Positions 1 to 14,360 of a DNA stretch of 64,000 nt are shown here, one piece after another. The DNA lies in the NCBI GenBank assembly GCA_030268105.1, contig BSDZ01000008.1, forward strand, positions 1 through 64,000, written 5' to 3'. Within the stretch, counting starts at the first letter, position 1, and each line of letters opens with the position of its first letter. The stretch comes from Volvox africanus (lineage: Eukaryota; Chlorophyta; Chlorophyceae; Chlamydomonadales; Volvocaceae). The position numbers were made by a program, and so were the translations under genes. The notes under the pieces were generated by a model that did not search any database, was not told the origin of the DNA, and saw nothing but the letters and a program-made list of their open reading frames with translations.

Positions 1-2880
1 TGGCTCAGCCCTTGTGAGCGCTCTGAGCGTGTTATAGTCTCAAAAAAATCATCATTCGTGTCCTTAGACAATACAGATCATTATCAATATTATTGTTTCG
101 TGGTTCTTGTTGGCAATCGTATGCAAGGGGTTTATAGGTGTGGTACGGATTCTCACACATTGGCCCAGCCCTTGTGAGCGCTCTGAGCGTGTTATAGTCT
201 CAAAAAAATCATCATTCGTGTCCTTAGGCAATTCAGATCATTATCAATATTACTGTTTCGCGGTTCTTGTTGGCAATCGTATGCAAGGGGTTTATAGGTG
301 TGGTAGGGATTCTCACACATTGGCCCAGCCCTTGTGAGCGCTCTGAGCGTGTTATAGTCTCAAAAAAATCATCATTCGTGTCCTTAGACAATACAGATAA
401 TTATCAATATTACTGTTTCGTGGTTCTTGTTGGCAATCGTATGCAAGGGGTTTATAGGTGTGGTACGGATTCCCACACATTGGCTCAGCCCTTGTGAGCG
501 CTCTGAGCGTGTTATAGTCTCAAAAAAATCATCATTCGTGTCCTTAGGCAATACAGATAATTATCAATATTATTGTTTCGTGGTTCTTGTTGGCAATCGT
601 ATGCAAGGGGTTTATAGGTGTGGTACGGATTCCCACACATTGGCTCAGCCCTTGTGAGCGCTCTGAGCGTGTTATAGTCTCAAAAAAATCATCATTCGTG
701 TCCTTAGGCAATACAGATAATTATCAATATTATTGTTTCGTGGTTCTTGTTGGCAATCGTATGCAAGGGGTTTATAGGTGTGGTACGGATTCTCACACAT
801 TGGCTCAGCCCTTGTGAGCGCTCTGAGCGTGTTATAGTCTCAAAAAATCATCATTCGTGTCCTTAGACAATACAGATAATTATCAATATTATTGTTTCGT
901 GGTTCTTGTTGGCAATCGTATGCAAGGGGTTTATAGGTGTGGTACGGATTCTCACACATTGGCCCAGCCCTTGTGAGCGCTCTGAGCGTGTTATAGTCTC
1001 AAAAAAATCATCATTCGTGTCCTTAGACAATACAGATAATTATCAATATTATTGTTTCGTGGTTCTTGTTGGCAATCGTATGCAAGGGGTTTATAGGTGT
1101 GGTACGGATTCCCACACATTGGCTCAGCCCTTGTGAGCGCTCTGAGCGTGTTATAGTCTCAAAAAAATCATCATTCGTGTCCTTAGACAATACAGATAAT
1201 TATCAATATTATTGTTTCGTGGTTCTTGTTGGCAATCGTATGCAAGGGGTTTATAGGTGTGGTACGGATTCCCACACATTGGCCCAGCCCTTGTGAGCGC
1301 TCTGAGCGTGTTATAGTCTCAAAAAAATCATCATTCGTGTCCTTAGACAATACAGATAATTATCAATATTATTGTTTCGTGGTTCTTGTTGGCAATCGTA
1401 TGCAAGGGGTTTATAGGTGTGGTACGGATTCCCACACATTGGCCCAGCCCTTGTGAGCGCTCTGAGCGTGTTATAGTCTCAAAAAAATCATCATTCGTGT
1501 CCTTAGGCAATACAGATAATTATCAATATTATTGTTTCGTGGTTCTTGTTGGCAATCGTATGCAAGGGGTTTATAGGTGTGGTACGGATTCTCACACATT
1601 GGCCCAGCCCTTGTGAGCGCTCTGAGCGTGTTATAGTCTCAAAAAAATCATCATTCGTGTCCTTAGGCAATTCAGATCATTATCAATATTACTGTTTCGC
1701 GGTTCTTGTTGGCAATCGTATGCAAGGGGTTTATAGGTGTGGTAGGGATTCTCACACATTGGCCCAGCCCTTGTGAGCGCTCTGAGCGTGTTATAGTCTC
1801 AAAAAAATCATCATTCGTGTCCTTAGACAATACAGATAATTATCAATATTACTGTTTCGTGGTTCTTGTTGGCAATCGTATGCAAGGGGTTTATAGGTGT
1901 GGTACGGATTCCCACACATTGGCTCAGCCCTTGTGAGCGCTCTGAGCGTGTTATAGTCTCAAAAAAATCATCATTCGTGTCCTTAGGCAATACAGATAAT
2001 TATCAATATTATTGTTTCGTGGTTCTTGTTGGCAATCGTATGCAAGGGGTTTATAGGTGTGGTACGGATTCCCACACATTGGCTCAGCCCTTGTGAGCGC
2101 TCTGAGCGTGTTATAGTCTCAAAAAAATCATCATTCGTGTCCTTAGGCAATACAGATAATTATCAATATTATTGTTTCGTGGTTCTTGTTGGCAATCGTA
2201 TGCAAGGGGTTTATAGGTGTGGTACGGATTCTCACACATTGGCTCAGCCCTTGTGAGCGCTCTGAGCGTGTTATAGTCTCAAAAAATCATCATTCGTGTC
2301 CTTAGACAATACAGATAATTATCAATATTATTGTTTCGTGGTTCTTGTTGGCAATCGTATGCAAGGGGTTTATAGGTGTGGTACGGATTCTCACACATTG
2401 GCCCAGCCCTTGTGAGCGCTCTGAGCGTGTTATAGTCTCAAAAAAATCATCATTCGTGTCCTTAGACAATACAGATAATTATCAATATTATTGTTTCGTG
2501 GTTCTTGTTGGCAATCGTATGCAAGGGGTTTATAGGTGTGGTACGGATTCCCACACATTGGCTCAGCCCTTGTGAGCGCTCTGAGCGTGTTATAGTCTCA
2601 AAAAAATCATCATTCGTGTCCTTAGACAATACAGATAATTATCAATATTATTGTTTCGTGGTTCTTGTTGGCAATCGTATGCAAGGGGTTTATAGGTGTG
2701 GTACGGATTCCCACACATTGGCCCAGCCCTTGTGAGCGCTCTGAGCGTGTTATAGTCTCAAAAAAATCATCATTCGTGTCCTTAGACAATACAGATAATT
2801 ATCAATATTATTGTTTCGTGGTTCTTGTTGGCAATCGTATGCAAGGGGTTTATAGGTGTGGTACGGATTCCCACACATTG
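1..2880. repeat. Higher-order repeat: two copies of a 9-monomer unit
   Basis: The ordered series of monomer variants in roughly the first 1,439 bp recurs in the next 1,439 bp. This includes the distinctive monomer with aattcagatcattatc and tggtaggga, and the single 159-bp monomer that lacks one A in the A-run. The shared 159-bp copy explains why the period is 1,439 rather than 1,440. Further multi-monomer duplications can be seen with offsets of 480 bp (5224/5704), 2,400 bp (5704/8104) and 1,440 bp (8104/9544). This indicates unequal exchange or segment amplification on top of monomer turnover. Confidence 0.85.
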
Positions 2881-5800
2881 GCCCAGCCCTTGTGAGCGCT
2901 CTGAGCGTGTTATAGTCTCAAAAAAATCATCATTCGTGTCCTTAGGCAATACAGATAATTATCAATATTATTGTTTCGTGGTTCTTGTTGGCAATCGTAT
3001 GGAAGGGGTTTATAGGTGTGGTACGGATTCCCACACATTGGCCCAGCCCTTGTGAGCGCTCTGAGCGTGTTATAGTCTCAAAAAAGTCATCATTCGTGTC
3101 CTTAGGCAATACAGATAATTATCAATATTATTGTTTCGTGGTTCTTGTTGGCAATCGTATGCAAGGGGTTTATAGGTGTGGTACGGATTCCCACACATTG
3201 GCCCAGCCCTTGTGAGCGCTCTGAGCGTGTTATAGTCTCAAAAAAGTCATCATTCGTGTGCTTAGGCAATACAGATAATTATCAATATTATTGTTTCGTG
3301 GTTCTTGTTGGCAATCGTATGCAAGGGGTTTATAGGTGTGGTACGGATTCTCACACATAGGCCCAGCCCTTCTGAGCGCTCTGAGCGTGTTATAGTCTCA
3401 AAAAAATCATCATTCGTGTCCTTAGGCAATACAGATAATTATCAATATTATTGTTTCGTGGTTCTTGTTGGCAATCTTATGCAAGGGGTTTATAGGTGTG
3501 GTACGGATTCCCACACATTGGCCCAGCCCTTGTGAGCGCTCTGAGCGTGTTATAGTCTCAAAAAAATCATCATTCGTGTCCTTAGGCAATACAGATCATT
3601 ATCAATATTATTGTTTCGTGGTTCTTGTTGGCAATCGTATGCAAGGGGTTTATAGGTGTGGTACGGATTCTCACACATAGGCCCAGCCCTTGTGAGCGCT
3701 CTGAGCGTGTTATAGTCTCAAAAAAATCATCATTCGTGTCCTTAGACAATATAGATAATTATGAATATTATTGTTTCGTGGTTCTTGTTGGCAATCGTAT
3801 GCAAGGGGTTTATAGGTGTGGTACGGATTCTCACACATAGGCCCAGCCCTTGTGAGCGCTCTGAGCGTGTTATAGTCTCAAAAAAAGCATCATTCGTGTC
3901 CTTAGGCAATACAGATAATTATCAATATTACTGTTTCGTGGTTCTTGTTGGCAATCGTATGCAAGGGGTTTATAGGTGTGGTACGGATTCTCACACATTG
4001 GCTCAGCCCTTGTGAGCGCTCTGAGCGTGTTATAGTCTCAAAAAATCATCATTCGTGTCCTTAGACAATACAGATAATTATCAATATTATTGTTTCGTGG
4101 TTCTTGTTGGCAATCGTATGCAAGGGGTTTATAGGTGTGGTACGGATTCTCACACATTGGCCCAGCCCTTGTGAGCGCTCTGAGCGTGTTATAGTCTCAA
4201 AAAAATCATCATTCGTGTCCTTAGGCAATTCAGATCATTATCAATATTACTGTTTCGCGGTTCTTGTTGGCAATCGTATGCAAGGGGTTTATAGGTGTGG
4301 TACGGATTCTCACACATTGGCCCAGCCCTTGTGAGCGCTCTGAGCGTGTTATAGTCTCAAAAAAATCATCATTCGTGTCCTTAGACAATACAGATAATTA
4401 TCAATATTATTGTTTCGTGGTTCCAGGTGGCAATCGTATGCAAGGGGTTTATAGGTGTGGTACGGATTCTCACACATTGGCTCAGCCCTTGTGAGCGCTC
4501 TGAGCGTGTTATAGTCTCAAAAAAAGCATCATTCGTGTCCTTAGACAATACAGATAATTATCAATATTATTGTTTCGTGGTTCTTGTTGGCAATCGTATG
4601 CAAGGGGTTTATAGGTGTGGTACGGATTCCCACACATTGGCCCAGCCCTTGTGAGCGCTCTGAGCGTGTTATACTCTCAAAAAAGTCATCATTCGTGTCC
4701 TTAGGCAATACAGATAATTATCAATATTATTGTTTCGTGGTTCTTGTTGGCAATCGTATGCAAGGGGTTTATAGGTGTTGTACGGATTCCCACACATTGG
4801 CCCAGCCCTTGTGAGCGCTCTGAGCGTGTTATAGTCTCAAAAAAATCATCATTCGTGTCCTTAGGCAATACAGATAATTATCAATATTACTGTTTCGTGG
4901 TTCTTGTTGGCAATCGTATGCAAGGGGTTTATAGGTGTGGTACGGATTCTCACACATTGGCCCAGCCCTTGTGAGCGCTCTGAGCGTGTTATAGTCTCAA
5001 AAAAATCATCATTCGTGTCCTTAGACAATACAGATAATTATCAATATTATTGTTTCGTGGTTCTTGTTGGCAATCGTATGCAAGGGGTTTATAGGTGTGG
5101 TACGGATTCTCACACATTGGCTCAGCCCTTGTGAGCGCTCTGAGAGTGTTATAGTCTCAAAAAAATCATCATTCGTGTCCTTAGACAATACAGATAATTA
5201 TCAATATTATTGTTTCGTGGTTCTTGTTGGCAATCGTATGCAAGGGGTTTATAGGTGTGGTACGGATTCCCACACATTTGCCCAGCCCTTGTGAGCGCTC
5301 TGAGCGTGTTATACTCTCAAAAAAGTCATCATTCGTGTCCTTAGGCAATACAGATAATTATCAATATTATTGTTTCGTGGTTCTTGTTGGCAATCGTATG
5401 CAAGGGGTTTATAGGTGTGGTACGGATTCTCACACATAGGCCCAGCCCTTGTGAGCGCTCTGAGCGTGTTATAGTCTCAAAAAAATCATCATTCATGTCC
5501 TTAGGCAATACAGATAATTATCAATATTACTGTTTCGTGGTTCTTGTTGGCAATCGTATGCAAGGGGTTTATAGGTGTGGTACGGATTCTCACACATTGG
5601 CTCAGCCCTTGTGAGCGCTCTGAGCGTGTTATAGTCTCAAAAAAATCATCATTCGTGTCCTTAGACAATACAGATAATTATCAATATTATTGTTTCGTGG
5701 TTCTTGTTGGCAATCGTATGCAAGGGGTTTATAGGTGTGGTACGGATTCCCACACATTTGCCCAGCCCTTGTGAGCGCTCTGAGCGTGTTATACTCTCAA

Positions 5801-8800
5801 AAAAGTCATCATTCGTGTCCTTAGGCAATACAGATAATTATCAATATTATTGTTTCGTGGTTCTTGTTGGCAATCGTATGCAAGGGGTTTATAGGTGTGG
5901 TACGGATTCTCACACATAGGCCCAGCCCTTGTGAGCGCTCTGAGCGTGTTATAGTCTCAAAAAAATCATCATTCGTGTCCTTAGGCAATACAGATAATTA
6001 TCAATATTACTGTTTCGTGGTTCTTGTTGGCAATCGTATGCAAGGGGTTTATAGGTGTGGTACGGATTCTCACACATTGGCTCAGCCCTTGTGAGCGCTC
6101 TGAGCGTGTTATAGTCTCAAAAAAATCATCATTCGTGTCCTTAGACAATACAGATAATTATCAATATTATTGTTTCGTGGTTCTTGTTGGCAATCGTATG
6201 CAAGGGGTTTATAGGTGTGGTACGGATTCTCACACATTGGCCCAGCCCTTGTGAGCGCTCTGAGCGTGTTATAGTCTCAAAAAAATCATCATTCGTGTCC
6301 TTAGGCAATTCAGATCATTATCAATATTACTGTTTCGCGGTTCTTGTTGGCAATCGTATGCAAGGGGTTTATAGGTGTGGTAGGGATTCTCACACATTGG
6401 CCCAGCCCTTGTGAGCGCTCTGAGCGTGTTATAGTCTCAAAAGAATCATCATTCGTGTCCTTAGACAATACAGATAATTATCAATATTATTATTTCGTGG
6501 TTCTTGTTGGCAATCGTATGCAAGGGGTTTATAGGTGTGGTACGGATTCTCACACATTGGCTCAGCCCTTGTGAGCGCTCTGAGCGTGTTATAGTCTCAA
6601 AAAAATCATCATTCGTGTCCTTAGGCAATACAGATAATTATCAATATTACTGTTTCGTGGTTCTTGTTGGCAATCGTATGCAAGGGGTTTATAGGTGTGG
6701 TACGGATTCTCACACATTGGCCCAGCCCTTGTGAGCGCTCTGAGCGTGTTATACTCTCAAAAAAGTCATCATTCGTGTCCTTAGGCAATACAGATAATTA
6801 TCAATATTATTGTTTCGTGGTTCTTGTTGGCAATCGTATGCAAGGGGTTTATAGGTGTTGTACGGATTCCCACACATTGGCCCAGCCCTTGTGAGCGCTC
6901 TGAGCGTGTTATAGTCTCAAAAAAATCATCATTCGTGTCCTTAGGCAATACAGATAATTATCAATATTATTGTTTCGTGGTTCTTGTTGGCAATCGTATG
7001 CAAGGGGTTTATAGGTGTGGTACGGATTCTCACACATTGGCCCAGCCCTTGTGAGCGCTCTGAGTGTGTTATAGTCTCAAAAAAATCATCATTCGTGTCC
7101 TTAGGCAATACAGATCATTATCAATATTATTGTTTCGTGGTTCTTGTTGGCAATCGTATGCAAAGGGTTTATAGGTGTGGTACGGATTCTCACACATTGG
7201 CCCAGCCCTTCTGAGCGCTCTGAGCGTGTTATAGTCTCAAAAAAAGCATCATTCGTGTCCTTAGACAATACAGATAATTATCAATATTATTGTTTCGTAA
7301 TTCTTGTTGGCAATCGTATGCAAGGGGTTTATAGGTGTGGTACGGATTCCCACACATTGGCCCAGCCCTTGTGAGCGCTCTGAGCGTGTTATAGTCTCAA
7401 AAAAGTCATCATTCGTGTCCTTAGGCAATACAGATCATTATCAATATTATTGTTTCGTGGTTCTTGTTGGCAATCGTATGCAAGGGGTTTATAGGTGTGG
7501 TACGGATTCTCACACATTGGCCCAGCCCTTGTGAGCGCTCTGAGCGTGTTATAGTCTCAAAAAAATCATCATTCGTGTCCTTAGGCAATTCAGATCATTA
7601 TCAATATTACTGTTTCGCGGTTCTTGTTGGCAATCGTATGCAAGGGGTTTATAGGTGTGGTACGGATTCTCACACATTGGCCCAGCCCTTGTGAGCGCTC
7701 TGAGCGTGTTATAGTCTCAAAAAAATCATCATTCGTGTCCTTAGACAATACAGATAATTATCAATATTATTGTTTCGTGGTTCTTGTTGGCAATCGTATG
7801 CAAGGGGTTTATTGGTGTGGTACGGATTCTCACACATTGGCCCAGCCCTTGTGAGCGCTCTGAGCGTGTTATAGTCTCAAAAAAATCATCATTCGTGTCC
7901 TTAGACAATACAGATAATTATCAATATTATTGTTTCGTGGTTCTTGTTGGCAATCGTATGCAAGGGGTTTATAGGTGTGGTACGGATTCTCACACATTGG
8001 CTCAGCCCTTGTGAGCGCTCTGAGCGTGTTATAGTCTCAAAAAAATCATCATTCGTGTCCTTAGACAATACAGATAATCATCAATATTATTGTTTCGTGG
8101 TTCTTGTTGGCAATCGTATGCAAGGGGTTTATAGGTGTGGTACGGATTCCCACACATTTGCCCAGCCCTTGTGAGCGCTCTGAGCGTGTTATACTCTCAA
8201 AAAAGTCATCATTCGTGTCCTTAGGCAATACAGATAATTATCAATATTATTGTTTCGTGGTTCTTGTTGGCAATCGTATGCAAGGGGTTTATAGGTGTGG
8301 TACGGATTCTCACACATAGGCCCAGCCCTTGTGAGCGCTCTGAGCGTGTTATAGTCTCAAAAAAATCATCATTCGTGTCCTTAGGCAATACAGATAATTA
8401 TCAATATTACTGTTTCGTGGTTCTTGTTGGCAATCGTATGCAAGGGGTTTATAGGTGTGGTACGGATTCTCACACATTGGCTCAGCCCTTGTGAGCGCTC
8501 TGAGCGTGTTATAGTCTCAAAAAAATCATCATTCGTGTCCTTAGACAATACAGATAATTATCAATATTATTGTTTCGTGGTTCTTGTTGGCAATCGTATG
8601 CAAGGGGTTTATAGGTGTGGTACGGATTCTCACACATTGGCCCAGCCCTTGTGAGCGCTCTGAGCGTGTTATAGTCTCAAAAAAATCATCATTCGTGTCC
8701 TTAGGCAATTCAGATCATTATCAATATTACTGTTTCGCGGTTCTTGTTGGCAATCGTATGCAAGGGGTTTATAGGTGTGGTACGGATTCTCACACATTGG

Positions 8801-11800
8801 CCCAGCCCTTGTGAGCGCTCTGAGCGTGTTATAGTCTCAAAAAAATCATCATTCGTGTCCTTAGACAATACAGATAATTATCAATATTATTATTTCGTGG
8901 TTCTTGTTGGCAATCGTATGCAAGGGGTTTATAGGTGTGGTACGGATTCTCACACATTGGCTCAGCCCTTGTGAGCGCTCTGAGCGTGTTATAGTCTCAA
9001 AAAAATCATCATTCGTGTCCTTAGGCAATACAGATAATTATCAATATTACTGTTTCGTGGTTCTTGTTGGCAATCGTATGCAAGGGGTTTATAGGTGTGG
9101 TACGGATTCTCACACATTGGCCCAGCCCTTGTGAGCGCTCTGAGCGTGTTATACTCTCAAAAAAGTCATCATTCGTGTCCTTAGGCAATTCAGATCATTA
9201 TCAATATTATTGTTTCGTGGTTCTTGTTGGCAATCGTATGCAAGGGGTTTATAGGTGTGGTACGGATTCCCACACATTGGCCCAGCCCTTGTGAGCGCTC
9301 TGAGCGTGTTATAGTCTCAAAAAAATCATCATTCGTGTCCTTAGGCAATTCAGATCATTATCAATATTACTGTTTCGCGGTTCTTGTTGGCAATCGTATG
9401 CAAGGGGTTTATAGGTGTGGTACGGATTCTCACACATTGGCCCAGCCCTTGTGAGCGCTCTGAGCGTGTTATAGTCTCAAAAAAATCATCATTCGTGTCC
9501 TTAGACAATACAGATAATTATCAATATTATTGTTTCGTGGTTCTTGTTGGCAATCGTATGCAAGGGGTTTATAGGTGTGGTACGGATTCCCACACATTTG
9601 CCCAGCCCTTGTGAGCGCTCTGAGCGTGTTATACTCTCAAAAAAGTCATCATTCGTGTCCTTAGGCAATACAGATAATTATCAATATTATTGTTTCGTGG
9701 TTCTTGTTGGCAATCGTATGCAAGGGGTTTATAGGTGTGGTACGGATTCTCACACATAGGCCCAGCCCTTGTGAGCGCTCTGAGCGTGTTATAGTCTCAA
9801 AAAAATCATCATTCGTGTCCTTAGGCAATACAGATAATTATCAATATTACTGTTTCGTGGTTCTTGTTGGCAATCGTATGCAAGGGGTTTATAGGTGTGG
9901 TACGGATTCTCACACATTGGCTCAGCCCTTGTGAGCGCTCTGAGCGTGTTATAGTCTCAAAAAAATCATCATTCGTGTCCTTAGACAATACAGATAATTA
10001 TCAATATTATTGTTTCGTGGTTCTTGTTGGCAATCGTATGCAAGGGGTTTATAGGTGTGGTACGGATTCTCACACATTGGCCCAGCCCTTGTGAGCGCTC
10101 TGAGCGTGTTATAGTCTCAAAAAAATCATCATTCGTGTCCTTAGGCAATTCAGATCATTATCAATATTACTGTTTCGCGGTTCTTGTTGGCAATCGTATG
10201 CAAGGGGTTTATAGGTGTGGTACGGATTCTCACACATTGGCCCAGCCCTTGTGAGCGCTCTGAGCGTGTTATAGTCTCAAAAAAATCATCATTCGTGTCC
10301 TTAGACAATACAGATAATTATCAATATTATTATTTCGTGGTTCTTGTTGGCAATCGTATGCAAGGGGTTTATAGGTGTGGTACGGATTCTCACACATTGG
10401 CTCAGCCCTTGTGAGCGCTCTGAGCGTGTTATAGTCTCAAAAAAATCATCATTCGTGTCCTTAGGCAATACAGATAATTATCAATATTACTGTTTCGTGG
10501 TTCTTGTTGGCAATCGTATGCAAGGGGTTTATAGGTGTGGTACGGATTCTCACACATTGGCCCAGCCCTTGTGAGCGCTCTGAGTGTGTTATAGTCTCAA
10601 AAAAGTCATCATTCGTGTCCTTAGGCAATACAGATCATTATCAATATTATTGTTTCGTGGTTCTTGTTGGCAATCGTATGCAAGGGGTTTATAGGTGTGG
10701 TACGGATTCTCACACATTGGCCCAGCCCTTGCTGAGCGCTCTGAGCGTGTTATAGTCTCAAAAAAATCATCATTCGTGTCCTTAGGACAATTACAGATCA
10801 TTATCAATATTACTGTTTCGTAGTTCTTGTTGGCAATCGTATGCAAGGGGTTTATAGGTGTGGTACGGATTCTCACACATTGGCCCAGCCCTTGTGAGCG
10901 CTCTGAGCGTGTTATAGTCTCAAAAAAGTCATCATTCGTGTCCTTAGACAATACAGATCATTATCAATATTATTGTTTCGTGGTTCTTGTTGGCAATCGT
11001 ATGCAAGGGGTTTATAGGTGTGGTACGGATTCTCACACATTGGCCCAGCCCTTGTGAGCGCTCTGAGCGTGTTATAGTCTCAAAAAAATCATCATTCGTG
11101 TCCTTAGGCAATACAGATCATTATCAATATTATTGTTTCGTGGTTCTTGTTGGCAATCGTATGCAAGGGGTTTATAGGTGTGGTACGGATTCTCACACAT
11201 TGGCCCAGCCCTTCTGAGCGCTCTGAGCGTGTTATAGTCTCAAAAAAATCATCATTCGTGTCCTTAGATAATACAGATAATTATCAATATTATTGTTTCG
11301 TGGTTCTTGTTGGCAATCGTATGCAAGGGGTTTATAGGTGTGGTACGGATTCTCACACATTGGCTCAGCCCTTGTGAGCGCTCTGAGCGTGTTATAGTCT
11401 CAAAAAAGTCATCATTCGTGTCCTTAGGACAATACAGATAATTATCAATATTATTGTTTCGTGGTTCTTGTTGGCAATCGTATGCAAGGGGTTTATAGGT
11501 GTGGTACGGATTCTCACACATTGGCCCAGCCCTTGTGAGCGCTCTGAGCGTGTTATAGTCTCAAAAAAAGCATCATTCGTGTCCTTAGATAATACAGATA
11601 ATTATCAATATTATTGTTTCGTGGTTCTTGTTGGCAATCGTATGCAAGGGGTTTATAGGTGTGGTACGGATTCTCACACATTGGCCCAGCCCTTGTGAGC
11701 GCTCTGAGCGTGTTATAGTCTCAAAAAAATCATCATTCGTGTCCTTAGGCAATACAGATCATTATCAATATTATTGTTTCGTGGTTCTTGTTGGCAATCG

Positions 11801-14053
11801 TATGCAAGGGGTTTATAGGTGTGGTACGGATTCTCACACATTGGCCCAGCCCTTGTGAGCGCTCTGAGCGTGTTATAGTCTCAAAAAATCATCATTCGTG
11901 TCCTTAGGCAATACAGATCATTATCAATATTATTGTTTCGTGGTTCTTGTTGGCAATCGTATGCAAGGGGTTTATAGGTGTGGTACGGATTCTCACACAT
12001 TGGCCCAGCCCTTCTGAGCGCTCTGAGCGTGTTATAGTCTCAAAAAAATCATCATTCGTGTCCTTAGACAATACAGATAATTATCAATATTATTGTTTCG
12101 TAGGTTCTTGTTGGCAATCGTATGCAAGGGGTTTATAGGTGTGGTACGGATTCTCACACATTGGCCCAGCCCTTGTGAGCGCTCTGAGCGTGTTATAGTC
12201 TCAAAAAAGTCATCATTCGTGTCCTTAGGCAATACAGATCATTATCAATATTACTTGTTTCGTGGTTCTTGTTGGCAATCGTATGCAAGGGGTTTATAGG
12301 TGTGGTACGGATTCTCACACATTGGCCCAGCCCTTGTGAGCGCTCTGAGCGTGTTATAGTCTCAAAAAAATCATCATTCGTGTCCTTAGGCAATACAGAT
12401 CATTATCAATATTATTGTTTCGTGGTTCTTGTTGGCAATCGTATGCAAGGGGTTTATAGGTGTGGTACGGATTCTCACACATTGGCTCAGCCCTTGTGAG
12501 CGCTCTGAGCGTGTTATAGTCTCAAAAAAAGTCATCATTCGTGTCCTTAGGCAATACAGATCATTATCAATATTATTGTTTCGTGGTTCTTGTTGGCAAT
12601 CGTATGCAAGGGGTTTATAGGTGTGGTACGGATTCTCACACATTGGCCCAGCCCTTGTGAGCGCTCTGAGCGTGTTATAGTCTCAAAAAAAGCATCATTC
12701 GTGTCCTTAGATAATACAGATAATTATCAATATTATTGTTTCGTGGTTCTTGTTGGCAATCGTATGCAAGGGGTTTATAGGTGTGGTACGGATTCTCACA
12801 CATTGGCCCAGCCCTTGTGAGCGCTCTGAGCGTGTTATAGTCTCAAAAAAATCATCATTCGTGTCCTTAGGCAATACAGATCATTATCAATATTATTGTT
12901 TCGTGGTTCTTGTTGGCAATCGTATGCAAGGGGTTTATAGGTGTGGTACGGATTCCCACACATTGGCCCAGCCCTTGTGAGCGCTCTGAGCGTGTTATAG
13001 TCTCAAAAAAATCATCATTCGTGTCCTTAGGCAATACAGATCATTATCAATATTATTGTTTCGTGGTTCTTGTTGGCAATCGTATGCAAGGGGTTTATAG
13101 GTGTGGTACGGATTCTCACACATTGGCCCAGCCCTTCTGAGCGCTCTGAGCGTGTTATAGTCTCAAAAAAAGCATCATTCGTGTCCTTAGACAATACAGA
13201 TAATTATCAATATTATTGTTTCGTAATTCTTGTTGGCAATCGTATGCAAGGGGTTTATAGGTGTGGTACGGATTCCCACACATTGGCCCAGCCCTTGTGA
13301 GCGCTCTGAGCGTGTTATAGTCTCAAAAAAGTCATCATTCGTGTCCTTAGGCAATACAGATCATTATCAATATTATTGTTTCGTGGTTCTTGTTGGCAAT
13401 CGTATGCAAGGGGTTTATAGGTGTGGTACGGATTCTCACACATTGGCCCAGCCCTTGTGAGCGCTCTGAGTGTGTTATAGTCTCAAAAAAATCATCATTC
13501 GTGTCCTTAGGCAATACAGATCATTATCAATATTATTGTTTCGTGGTTCTTGTTGGCAATCGTATGCAAGGGGTTTATAGGTGTGGTACGGATTCTCACA
13601 CATTGGCTCAGCCCTTGTAAGCGCTCTGAGCGTGTTATAGTCTCAAAAAAGTCATCATTCGTGTCCTTAGGCAATACAGATCATTATCAATATTATTGTT
13701 TCGTGGTTCTTGTTGGCAATCGTATGCAAGGGGTTTATAGGTGTGGTACGGATTCTCACACATTGGCCCAGCCCTTGTGAGCGCTCTGAGCGTGTTATAG
13801 TCTCAAAAAAATCATCATTCGTGTCCTTAGACAATACAGATTATTATCAATATTATTGTTTCGTGGTTCTTGTTGGCAATCGTATGCAAGGGGTTTATAG
13901 GTGTGGTACGGATTCTCACACATTGGCCCAGCCCTTGTGAGCGCTCTGAGCGTGTTATAGTCTCAAAAAAAGCATCATTCGTGTCCTTAGGCAATACAGA
14001 TCATTATCAATATTATTGTTTCGTGGTTCTTGTTGGCAATCGTATGCAAGGGG
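1..14053. repeat. 160-bp satellite array (about 88 monomers)
   Basis: A head-to-tail satellite with a 160-bp period fills the first 14 kb and runs off the left edge. Monomers differ by a few substitutions (for example ttaggcaat/ttagacaat, attctcaca/attcccaca, cattggccc/cattggctc) and by occasional 1-bp indels. The array ends inside a monomer at about 14053, where gcaaggggt passes into unrelated sequence. Each monomer carries overlapping 71-76-codon open frames; because 160 is not a multiple of three these shift frame with every copy and are not genes. The position beside minisatellites and telomere-type tracts suggests subtelomeric DNA; a centromeric role cannot be excluded. Confidence 0.98.
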
Positions 14054-14360
14054 TGTATACCTTGTCGCCGTAGTGTATAGGGGATGCACAGACCACAGCA
14101 GTGCTGATAGTAACAGTTGCAACTATGGTCAGAATGGTTACAGATTACAGTTCCTCCCCCTCCAGCGTCTCCACCGCCTCCACCGCCAGCGCCTTTTTTC
14201 TTCCATTCCAGATGCTTCACGCCTCAGTTCCAGCACCTCTTGTGCCTTTGCCGCTCTTTAACTGTGCCTCCTCTTCCGCCCCCTTCTCCTTTTCCTGCCC
14301 TCATGTCTCGAAACAGTATGCCACCGACAACACCACAGACAGCGACTCTAATGCAATAAG
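14054..14360. other. Unique spacer between satellite and minisatellite
   Basis: About 300 bp of non-repetitive sequence with a pyrimidine-rich stretch (cctccccctccagc and the following CTCC/CCGCC runs, about 14150-14300). Reading frames are open on both strands only because of the composition bias. I see no recognisable domain, and no gene is called. Confidence 0.6.

Noticed and set aside
107..14073. Dozens of 71-76-aa frames (MLAIVCKGFIGVV-type)
   Set aside because: They recur in every 160-bp satellite monomer in successive phases; the pattern is fully explained by the satellite.
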